DNA of 10,494 bases from a bacterium (lineage in GTDB: Bacteria; Patescibacteriota; Minisyncoccia; Phycocordibacterales; UBA2163), in assembly GCA_018648925.1 (NCBI GenBank), contig JABGQE010000014.1, positions 1 to 10,494 of the forward strand, read 5' to 3'. This document shows positions 6,491 through 10,494 of this stretch, piece after piece. The position numbers were made by a program, and so were the translations under genes. Under the pieces are notes generated by a model. The model had not been told where the DNA came from, made no database searches, and was given only the letters and a program-made list of their open reading frames with translations. Numbering within the stretch: the stretch's first letter is position 1; every line of letters starts with the position of its first letter.

Positions 6491-6520
6491 GAGACAGGAA
6501 ATAGGGGTTTTTGGTATAAT
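6491..6520 (+). promoter_or_regulatory. Promoter of tRNA-Gln
   Basis: GAGACA (6491-6496) is a four-of-six match to the -35 consensus, and TATAAT (6515-6520) is a perfect -10 box 18 bases later. Predicted start is near 6527, about 16 bases before the mature tRNA 5' end. Confidence 0.6.
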
Positions 6521-6542
6521 GTAAAAATATCGCGTCTAAAGC

Positions 6543-6613
6543 TGCCAGATCGTCTAATGGTAGGACACTGGTTTTTGGTACCAGGTATCTAGGTTCGAGT
6601 CCTAGTCTGGCAG
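6543..6613 (+). tRNA. tRNA-Gln (anticodon TTG)
   Basis: A complete 71-nt cloverleaf: acceptor stem TGCCAGA/TCTGGCA (perfect 7 bp), D stem GTCT/GGAC with loop AATGGTA, anticodon stem CTGGT/ACCAG with loop TTTTGGT (anticodon TTG, reading CAA), variable loop GTAT, and T stem CTAGG/CCTAG with loop TTCGAGT. The discriminator base is G, as usual for glutamine tRNAs. CCA is not encoded and must be added afterwards. The acceptor helix is extended outside the mature ends by AAAGC (6538-6542) with GCTTT (6613-6617), a likely precursor structure for RNase P and 3' processing. Confidence 0.95.
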
Positions 6614-6656
6614 CTTTGGATACGATTGAGGTTCGAGTCCAAGTCCGGCAGCTTTG
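6614..6656 (+). pseudogene. Degenerate tRNA-Gln copy: 3' half
   Basis: Directly after the intact tRNA, GGTTCGAGTCCAAGTCCGGC (6630-6649, ending AGCTTTG at 6656) repeats the T arm and acceptor end of tRNA-Gln with a few changes, preceded by a CTTTGGATA stretch resembling the anticodon loop. The T stem is damaged (TGAGG against CCAAG), so it cannot be a normal tRNA part. Its acceptor strand TCCGGCA complements TGCCGGA of the 5' half copy at 6398, 246 bases upstream. Confidence 0.65.
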
Positions 6657-6663
6657 TAGAGAA

Positions 6664-6672
6664 TGTTATAAT
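6664..6672 (+). promoter_or_regulatory. Extended -10 promoter of the 43-aa peptide gene
   Basis: TGT-TATAAT is a perfect extended -10 element just after the tRNA-like 3' half. It predicts a start near 6679 and a leader of about 36 bases that carries the AAGGAGG ribosome binding site. No -35 box is clear. Confidence 0.6.
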
Positions 6673-6700
6673 ATTGAAATTACATTTTAGTTAATCTAGG

Positions 6701-6707
6701 AAGGAGG
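6701..6707 (+). promoter_or_regulatory. Consensus Shine-Dalgarno AAGGAGG
   Basis: AAGGAGG sits 7 bases before the ATG at 6715. It is the strongest ribosome binding site in the window and stands out because the core genes here lack one. It decides the start of the 43-aa peptide. Confidence 0.85.
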
Positions 6708-6714
6708 ATTCACA

Positions 6715-6846
6715 ATGATAAAACTTGCTACAGATTTATTATTGATTTTTCTTTTGTCGTGTATTGCTGCTGACGTATCCGCGTGGCTTATGGCAAAATG
6801 GTTACAAGAAATCCGAGAAATCGGTCAGCCTCTCATTAAAAAATGA
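6715..6846 (+). CDS. 43-aa membrane peptide, unknown
   Basis: A 43-aa protein. MIKLAT leads into a hydrophobic helix at about residues 4-20 (DLLLIFLLSCIAA), then DVSAWLMAKWLQEIREIGQPLIKK, an amphipathic and charged tail with two Trp. It could be a single-pass membrane peptide with a cytoplasmic helix, or a short secreted lipoprotein-like peptide, although its Cys16 is not in a convincing lipobox. I do not recognise a family. Gene reality is supported by a perfect extended -10, a consensus Shine-Dalgarno sequence with ideal spacing, and an intrinsic terminator whose stem overlaps the last codons and the TGA stop. The complete tiny transcription unit suggests high expression. Confidence 0.75.
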   Translation: MIKLATDLLLIFLLSCIAADVSAWLMAKWLQEIREIGQPLIKK

Positions 6847-6857
6847 GGCTGTTTTTT
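6826..6857 (+). terminator. Intrinsic terminator overlapping the stop of the 43-aa gene
   Basis: CAGCC-TC-TCATT (from 6826) pairs with AATGAGGCTG (ending 6851), with a 2-nt bulge, and is followed by six T residues (6852-6857). The stop codon TGA (6844-6846) lies in the stem. Confidence 0.85.
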
Positions 6858-6948
6858 ATAAAAACTATCCACACCCACAACAAAAACCCCCACCCACACT
6901 AATTATTTATTGATACAATATTAATATATAAGCTAACTAAATTTAAAT

Positions 6949-7146
6949 ATGGAATATTCAATTGAAATTATACTTTTTTATCTTTTACTTGTTGATAGTC
7001 TTGGTGCTAACCTTTTGTCTTGGGGAGGAGGACGTAAGTGGTATCAGAGAAATTTCAGGATATTCTCTCGTTATTTCCCAGCTACAAGAGGTTGGACTAC
7101 ATACTATCTAATACTAGTTGCCTTTATCGGCATCTTAGTCTTTTAG
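6949..7146 (+). CDS. 65-aa two-span membrane protein, unknown
   Basis: A 65-aa protein with hydrophobic helices at about residues 5-24 (IEIILFYLLLVDSLGANLL) and 51-65 (TTYYLILVAFIGILVF), joined by a basic loop with GGGRKWYQRNFRIFSRYFP. The loop's many aromatic and Arg residues fit a membrane-surface helix on the cytoplasmic side. I do not assign a function. No Shine-Dalgarno sequence precedes the ATG, and the upstream TTGATA (6910-6915) gives only a weak promoter hint. It ends shortly before a strong bidirectional terminator. Its residue composition is typical of a real membrane protein, and no competing gene overlaps it. Confidence 0.65.
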   Translation: MEYSIEIILFYLLLVDSLGANLLSWGGGRKWYQRNFRIFSRYFPATRGWTTYYLILVAFIGILVF

Positions 7147-7169
7147 AAATATTTTTTACTTTCATAACA

Positions 7170-7193
7170 AACACCTCAACGCGTTGAGGTGTT
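7170..7193. repeat. Perfect 24-nt palindrome
   Basis: AACACCTCAACG is followed immediately by its reverse complement CGTTGAGGTGTT. As RNA it is a 10-bp stem with a 4-nt CGCG loop. It stands in series with the terminator at 7196-7226, but lacks a T tract on the plus side. It may be part of a double terminator between convergent genes. Confidence 0.7.
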
Positions 7194-7226
7194 AAAAAAG
7201 GCGCAACATAGTTGCGCCTTTTCTTT
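7194..7226. terminator. Bidirectional intrinsic terminator
   Basis: AAAAGGCGCAAC (7196-7207) and GTTGCGCCTTTT (7211-7222) form a 12-bp stem with an ATA loop. The plus strand continues TTTTCTTT and the minus strand has six T residues (A7194-A7199), so it can end the 65-aa gene and the opposing 178-aa gene. Confidence 0.9.
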
Positions 7227-7238
7227 ATAGATACTTCT

Positions 7239-7775
7239 TTAGTTTTTTACTTTTATATCCGAGGTTGATACAAGTACTCTGTTTCGGAATGTATAGACTT
7301 CTCTAAATTCTCGTTTAAGTAAAGAAGTAATAACCTTTCTTTGATTTTCTGTAAGCGGGCTTTCTTTGTAAGAATCAACCCACTTTTCTGTACCATCATC
7401 AGATACTTCTAATACAGCTTCTATTTTGAACTCTTTTTCTGGATAGATATAATGTACATCTAGTTTGGAGAACTTAAGTTCTCCACCTTCTATTACTTCG
7501 TAATTTCCTATATATGTTGCTAGTAAATAATTACCATCTTTATATACGTTAAAGATGATGCAGCCTTTATGACTTTCAACCTTATTAAGTATATTCTCAC
7601 GATCTTTAATTGTTACGACTGGTAGTCTTGGATAGTCATCTAGCAACCTTTCATATAAATATGTATTGTGGCCATCAGGTTCTGGGGTGCAGTCACGAAC
7701 AATGAGGGTTATTAGAGCTACTACAATAATAACTAATACAAATATGATTGCGCACCGTGTTCGTATAGTTAACAT
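7239..7775 (-). CDS. 178-aa membrane-anchored protein, unknown
   Basis: A 178-aa protein with an N-terminal signal anchor: TIRTR, then a hydrophobic helix at about residues 8-26 (AIIFVLVIIVVALITLIV), then RDCTPEPDG and a soluble domain of mixed alpha/beta character presumably outside the cytoplasm. Its single Cys pair (C29 and C72) could form a disulfide or C29 could be modified, but no proper lipobox is present. I recognise no family. The start at 7775 is supported by AGGAG (7782-7786 as CTCCT) 6 bases upstream. A promoter lies 60-87 bases upstream and the gene ends at the shared bidirectional terminator, so it is a monocistronic unit. Confidence 0.75.
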   Translation of the reverse strand: MLTIRTRCAIIFVLVIIVVALITLIVRDCTPEPDGHNTYLYERLLDDYPRLPVVTIKDRENILNKVESHKGCIIFNVYKDGNYLLATYIGNYEVIEGGELKFSKLDVHYIYPEKEFKIEAVLEVSDDGTEKWVDSYKESPLTENQRKVITSLLKREFREVYTFRNRVLVSTSDIKVKN

Positions 7776-7834
7776 TTTTATCTCCTAAAAAATTGCTGTA
7801 ATAGGATATTTTTTTAATTTTCAAATCTATAGGA

Positions 7835-7862
7835 ATTATACTGGATTAATTAAGTCTGTAAA
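7835..7862 (-). promoter_or_regulatory. Promoter of the 178-aa gene
   Basis: On the minus strand, TTTACA (7862-7857, five of six to the -35 consensus) is followed by a 16-base spacer and a perfect TATAAT (7840-7835). It gives a leader of about 53 bases before the Shine-Dalgarno-led start at 7775. Confidence 0.65.
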
Positions 7863-7885
7863 CATTCAGCTGTTAAGTCTTATGC

Positions 7886-7913
7886 TTGCTATTTTCAATC
7901 TATCTGATATAAT
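7886..7913 (+). promoter_or_regulatory. Strong promoter with no intact gene behind it
   Basis: TTGCTA (7886-7891) and an extended -10 TGA-TATAAT (7905-7913), with a 16-base spacer, point rightwards. The 450-bp stretch from 7776 to 8225 holds this promoter, the minus-strand promoter of the 178-aa gene, and one small interrupted ORF; I see no RNA gene or repeat in the rest. Confidence 0.6.
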
Positions 7914-7954
7914 ATGTTCATTATAATTATAGTTTTTTAAAAGAGGTGGGCAAG

Positions 7955-8092
7955 ATGATACCGTATAAACTCTATAAATTTTATAATCATGTATGAAACT
8001 TTATAGCATTATTTAGTAGTAGGTATGCTGAAAAGCTAAGTAAGAAAAAAGATGAGTGGATGTTTGGTTTCTTTCTTTCAAAGGGAAGGTGA
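7955..8092 (+). pseudogene. Small ORF interrupted by an in-frame UGA
   Basis: An ATG at 7955, preceded 8 bases upstream by AGAGG, opens a frame that stops after 13 codons at TGA 7994-7996, then continues without another stop for 31 codons to TGA 8090-8092. The second part reads like protein (NFIALFSSRYAEKLSKKKD, then EWMFGFFLSKGR). With the strong promoter just upstream this looks like a small gene recently broken by a nonsense mutation. Alternatives are a 13-aa leader peptide, a regulatory RNA, or a chance frame. Translational recoding is unlikely because TGA serves as a normal stop elsewhere in the window. Confidence 0.35.
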
Positions 8093-8212
8093 GAACAAAG
8101 ATTAACATTTGAATTATCTTAATGGTCTCAATTGTACTCTAAACAAGAATATGGTTGAGGCTATATTTTTTATTTAATAAATATGTCACACCATACAGGG
8201 TATTTCTAATTT

Positions 8213-8218
8213 TATAAA
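8213..8218 (+). promoter_or_regulatory. Possible -10 box of the ABC-F gene
   Basis: TATAAA ends 7 bases before the ATG at 8226, the same geometry as the leaderless promoters of dnaX and others, but without the TG extension or a visible -35 box. No Shine-Dalgarno sequence is present. Confidence 0.4.
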
Positions 8219-8225
8219 TAAAATT

Positions 8226-9701
8226 ATGTCACAAAAAGGAGAAACAATAGTAAGATTTGAAAATGTGTCTTTTGAGCACAGTGTAAACAAACCCATCTTA
8301 GATGAGGTTAGTTTTGGTGTGCGCCGTGGATCAAAGATAACGCTTATGGGTCAAAACGGTGCTGGCAAAAGTACTTTGTTCGGACTTATTACAGAGGTTA
8401 CTACTCCAGAAGACGGGGAGATACATTTAGTCCCACGTCTTTCTATTGCTATATCTCGTCAGGTTATACCGCGAGACCAACTTGAACTTACAACACGAGA
8501 GTTCTTTGAGAAGAGCTTTAGTGAGAAGGTTTACGACATAGACCCTAAGATAGACGAAGTTTTAGAAGTGGTAAACTTAGTAGCTCCAAAAGACAAACTA
8601 ATTAAAGACTTCTCGGGTGGACAACAAGCTAGACTGCTCTTAGCTTCTGCTTTGATACAGAATCCAGATTTGCTTTTACTAGATGAGCCGACGAATAACT
8701 TGGACAAAGAGGGTATTGAGCACTTAAAAAGATTTTTAATTGATTATAAAAAGACAGTTATCGTCATTTCCCATGATGCTGATTTCCTTAATGCTTTTAC
8801 GCAAGGTGTTTTGTATTTGGATGTGTTTACTAAAAAAATAGAACAATACACTGGTAACTACAACGATGTACTACGTGAGATTACTGCGCGTGTAGAAAAG
8901 GAGGTTAGAAAAAACGCACAATATGAAAAGCATATTCAAGAGAAAAAGGACAAAGCAAACTTTTTTGCAAACAAAGGAGGTCGTATGAGAGTCTTGGCAA
9001 AGCGTATGCGTGAGAGTGCTGCAGAAGCGGAGGAGTCTAAGGTAGATGTACGACGTGAAGACAAGACTATACGAAAGTTTACTATTGATGTAAAAACAAG
9101 TCATGTCGGTGAGATCTTAAATATTAAATCACTTTCAGTTATGAAAAATCATAAGCCTGTAGAGCGCGAAGCAAATGTTTCTCTGATGAAGAAAAGACAC
9201 TTACTTTTAACTGGTCCAAACGGGATTGGGAAAAGTACATTACTTGAGCACTTGGCACACGATACTGAAAGTGGTGCGAAGATTAGTGAAGATGTAGTAG
9301 TGGGGTACTATAGGCAAGATTTTTCAACGCTTGATTTTGACGAGACGGTTTATAAGACCTTAGAAAAGGTTATGGATAAGCCAGACGAACATGCTATGCG
9401 CTCTGTTGCAGCAGGGTTTTTAATAAATGGAGACCTTATATATTCAAAGGTGGGTAGTTTGTCTGAAGGGCAGAAGGGGCTTGTCGCTTTTGCACAGCTT
9501 GTACTACTTAAACCAAACCTACTTATATTAGATGAGCCTACTAATCATATAAACTTTAGGCATCTGCCAATTATTGCAAAAGCTCTTGATCAATATGAAG
9601 GGGCGATGGTTCTTGTGTCTCACGTGCCAGAGTTTGTGAGTCAAATTCGAATAGATGAAACATTAGACTTAGAGAGCTTAAAACCTTTGAAGAAAAAATA
9701 A
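8226..9701 (+). CDS. ABC-F family ATPase (ribosome-associated type)
   Basis: A 491-aa protein with two ABC ATPase domains in one chain and no membrane segments, the ABC-F layout. Domain 1 has Walker A GQNGAGKST (42-50), signature FSGGQ (129-133), Walker B LLLLDEPTNNLD (149-160) and ISHD (181-184). The charged linker at about 215-285 (rich in Lys, Arg and Glu) matches the P-site-tRNA-interacting arm. Domain 2 has Walker A GPNGIGKST (330-338), a changed signature LSEGQ (412-416), Walker B LLILDEPTNHIN (432-443) with Asn in place of the usual D-loop Asp, and VSHV (464-467). Both catalytic Glu residues remain. ABC-F proteins act on ribosomes in translation or antibiotic protection; the subfamily (EttA, Uup, YbiT or resistance type) is not clear. 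The end of the gene contains the promoter of the next gene. Confidence 0.93.
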   Translation: MSQKGETIVRFENVSFEHSVNKPILDEVSFGVRRGSKITLMGQNGAGKSTLFGLITEVTTPEDGEIHLVPRLSIAISRQVIPRDQLELTTREFFEKSFSEKVYDIDPKIDEVLEVVNLVAPKDKLIKDFSGGQQARLLLASALIQNPDLLLLDEPTNNLDKEGIEHLKRFLIDYKKTVIVISHDADFLNAFTQGVLYLDVFTKKIEQYTGNYNDVLREITARVEKEVRKNAQYEKHIQEKKDKANFFANKGGRMRVLAKRMRESAAEAEESKVDVRREDKTIRKFTIDVKTSHVGEILNIKSLSVMKNHKPVEREANVSLMKKRHLLLTGPNGIGKSTLLEHLAHDTESGAKISEDVVVGYYRQDFSTLDFDETVYKTLEKVMDKPDEHAMRSVAAGFLINGDLIYSKVGSLSEGQKGLVAFAQLVLLKPNLLILDEPTNHINFRHLPIIAKALDQYEGAMVLVSHVPEFVSQIRIDETLDLESLKPLKKK

Positions 9702-9704
9702 ATT

Positions 9705-9713
9705 TGTTATAAT
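9705..9713 (+). promoter_or_regulatory. Extended -10 promoter of the 22-aa peptide gene (leaderless)
   Basis: TGT-TATAAT begins 4 bases after the ABC-F stop codon and ends 7 bases before the ATG at 9721. A TTTGAA (9686-9691) within the ABC-F coding end could be a -35 box with a 16-base spacer. No Shine-Dalgarno sequence is present, so the mRNA should be leaderless. Confidence 0.7.
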
Positions 9714-9720
9714 AAATATT

Positions 9721-9789
9721 ATGTCAAAAGGAAGAGATCAAAAAAAGGAAAAGAAAAAACCTAAAAAGGCTAAAGTCCAGCCAGTTTAA
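9721..9789 (+). CDS. 22-aa Lys-rich peptide
   Basis: A 22-aa peptide starting MSKGRDQKKEKKKPKKAK and ending VQPV. Nearly half of its residues are Lys, so it is very basic, soluble and likely to bind nucleic acid or ribosomes; this role is inference. No family is recognised with certainty. Reality is supported by the dedicated leaderless promoter 7 bases upstream and by the terminator at 9818-9858 that closes the unit. Its position immediately after an ABC-F gene hints at a translation-related role, but the promoter makes it a separate transcription unit. Confidence 0.65.
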   Translation: MSKGRDQKKEKKKPKKAKVQPV

Positions 9790-9817
9790 GTTTTTGTATT
9801 CAAAAAATAAATGCAAT

Positions 9818-9858
9818 AAAAGCGGTATATCTCGTGGGTTAAGATATTCCGCTTTTTT
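9818..9858. terminator. Bidirectional intrinsic terminator
   Basis: AAAAGCGGTATATCT (9818-9832) pairs with AGATATTCCGCTTTT (9842-9856) with one mismatch in 15, around a 9-nt loop. Six T residues follow on the plus strand (9853-9858) and a shorter T run on the minus strand, so it can end both the 22-aa gene and the opposing 129-aa gene. Confidence 0.9.
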
Positions 9859-9861
9859 GGT

Positions 9862-10251
9862 TTAGGTTTTTAATACTAATGTTATATTGATTGTCTCAAT
9901 ATTGTCGTGAATCTTGTTGGAAGAACTTATACCAAAAGATTCAAGCACCTCAACGAATTTCTTTGTAGTATTAGCATATAATCTACAAAGACTACGCTTA
10001 CCATTCTCTGGTTTATCTTCCCATAAATCTACAACGAAATCGTTGTCTCTTGTTGATTCGTCTGGTTTGATAGTTACAAAAAGACTTCCTGAGGTTTCTT
10101 TTGTTACGTCCCTTGCGCAACTACATACTTCTTGTGGTAAATGATTTACATCTTTATCAGATAATCTAATATTGTTTCCTCTGCTAGTTGTAATAAAAAC
10201 AGAACCTTTAATTAATTTCTTTTTATCAACTGTACATGCACTGTTACTCAT
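9862..10251 (-). CDS. 129-aa protein, unknown
   Basis: A 129-aa soluble protein with no transmembrane segment or signal peptide. It begins MSNSACTVDKKKLIKGSVF and includes a Cys pair in EVCSCARD (43-50); hydrophobic and polar residues alternate in SLFVTIKP and FVVDLWED, suggesting beta strands. I do not recognise a family. The start at 10251 is chosen because AAGGGGG (10260-10266 as CCCCCTT) lies 8 bases upstream. The frame is open to 10332, but that extension crosses the -10 box and predicted transcription start, so it is rejected. A near-consensus promoter and a shared terminator make it a monocistronic unit, probably well expressed. Confidence 0.7.
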   Translation of the reverse strand: MSNSACTVDKKKLIKGSVFITTSRGNNIRLSDKDVNHLPQEVCSCARDVTKETSGSLFVTIKPDESTRDNDFVVDLWEDKPENGKRSLCRLYANTTKKFVEVLESFGISSSNKIHDNIETINITLVLKT

Positions 10252-10290
10252 AATTCTTTCCCCCTTAGAAAAAATATTAAAATGAATAGA

Positions 10291-10317
10291 AATACACAAT
10301 TTATTTATCTGTGTATT
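10291..10317. repeat. Inverted repeat downstream of the 129-aa gene promoter
   Basis: AATACACA (10291-10298) and TGTGTATT (10310-10317) are perfect 8-bp inverted repeats next to the -10 box of the minus-strand promoter. The repeat could be an operator or an mRNA 5' hairpin. The TGTGTAT core also occurs in the palindrome at 5234-5263 and at 10355-10361. Confidence 0.45.
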
Positions 10318-10345
10318 ATTATACCAAACCATACTAATTTGTCAA
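10318..10345 (-). promoter_or_regulatory. Near-consensus promoter of the 129-aa gene
   Basis: On the minus strand, perfect TTGACA (10345-10340) and perfect TATAAT (10323-10318) are separated by 16 bases. A second TTGACT overlaps five bases upstream. This is the best sigma70-type promoter in the window. The leader is about 60 bases and carries the Shine-Dalgarno sequence at 10260-10266. Confidence 0.85.
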
Positions 10346-10392
10346 GTCAAGAGTTGTGTATATTTAATAATTTCGCTCCTCAAGGTCCCACC

Positions 10393-10426
10393 TCTCTCCA
10401 CTTCGTTCCGCGAGGAAAGACCTTTT
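10393..10426. repeat. Weak hairpin between divergent genes
   Basis: Within 10382-10426, AAGGTC (10382-10387) can pair with GACCTT (10419-10424), with CTC/GAG pairs inside, followed by a few T residues. The stem is interrupted and its role is uncertain; it might be a weak terminator or a structured leader. Confidence 0.25.
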
Positions 10427-10439
10427 CCCGCTAAAACTT

Positions 10440-10448
10440 TGCTATAAT
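10440..10448 (+). promoter_or_regulatory. Extended -10 promoter of the right-edge gene (leaderless)
   Basis: TGC-TATAAT ends 6 bases before the ATG at 10455, with no Shine-Dalgarno sequence, matching the dnaX and 22-aa gene promoters. Confidence 0.65.
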
Positions 10449-10454
10449 ATAGCA

Positions 10455-10494
10455 ATGAAAATAACTGGGGATATAGAAGCGATAAGAAAATACG
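10455..10494 (+). CDS. Start of a gene cut by the window edge
   Basis: Thirteen codons, MKITGDIEAIRKY, are open to the end of the window. The product cannot be named from so little. The call rests on the leaderless extended -10 promoter at 10440-10448, whose geometry matches other real genes here. Confidence 0.5.
   Translation, partial: MKITGDIEAIRKY

Noticed and set aside
6865..6873. DnaA-box-like CTATCCACA and possible origin
   Set aside because: It is a single imperfect match without a cluster, and no dnaA or dnaN gene is near.
7994..7996. UGA recoded as glycine (as in Gracilibacteria and SR1)
   Set aside because: TGA ends the 43-aa gene within its terminator stem, and no long gene in the window contains in-frame TGA.
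8871..9104. Minus-strand 77-codon frame inside the ABC-F gene
   Set aside because: It lies wholly within the P-linker coding region of a well-supported gene and has no promoter or ribosome binding site.
10252..10332. Longer form of the 129-aa protein starting at 10332
   Set aside because: It would start upstream of the predicted transcription start and cross the TATAAT box; AAGGGGG fits the start at 10251.

Overview
The window is AT-rich and gene-dense. It looks like a chromosome segment from a Candidate Phyla Radiation (Patescibacteria) bacterium, probably Parcubacteria-like. This is an inference from gene style: a short gamma-type DnaX that lacks the zinc module, a compact FtsQ, a very small stand-alone GIY-YIG nuclease, several tiny membrane or Lys-rich proteins, and extended -10 promoters placed 6-7 bases before the ATG so that mRNAs should be leaderless. 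UGA appears to be an ordinary stop here.

Left part (1-1810): a minus-strand pair, dprA then a Nudix hydrolase gene 12 bases downstream, is read leftwards from an extended -10 promoter. Next comes a 276-bp unit, 1492-1767, made of a 76-aa GIY-YIG protein gene bounded by 29-nt imperfect inverted repeats (25 of 29 match). It lies directly upstream of serS.

Housekeeping block (1811-4960, plus strand): serS (seryl-tRNA synthetase), an ftsQ-like division gene overlapping it by 29 bases, and a dus gene (tRNA dihydrouridine synthase). It closes at a 14-bp perfect hairpin that also works as the terminator of an opposing 46-aa membrane-peptide gene (5175-5035). The promoter of that peptide gene is covered by a 30-nt near-perfect palindrome. 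Then follows dnaX (5315-6352) with a leaderless promoter.

RNA region (6355-6660): one intact tRNA-Gln(UUG) gene, nested between degenerate copies of itself. A 5' half lies upstream and a 3' half downstream, and their acceptor strands are still perfectly complementary. A two-hairpin cassette lies between the 5' half and the intact gene.

Accessory region (6661-8225): a 43-aa membrane-peptide gene with perfect Shine-Dalgarno and terminator, a 65-aa membrane-protein gene, a bidirectional terminator, an opposing 178-aa membrane-anchored protein of unknown function, and a 450-bp stretch with a good promoter and a small ORF interrupted by UGA.

Right part (8226-10494): an ABC-F ATPase gene, a leaderless 22-aa Lys-rich peptide gene, a bidirectional terminator, an opposing 129-aa unknown gene with a near-consensus promoter, and the first 13 codons of another leaderless gene running off the end.

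Two expression styles coexist: core genes mostly lack a Shine-Dalgarno sequence and start beside a -10 box, while several small unknown genes have a true 5' leader with a Shine-Dalgarno sequence. Translation and tRNA functions (SerS, Dus, tRNA-Gln, ABC-F), replication (DnaX), DNA uptake or recombination (DprA) and division (FtsQ) make up the core content.
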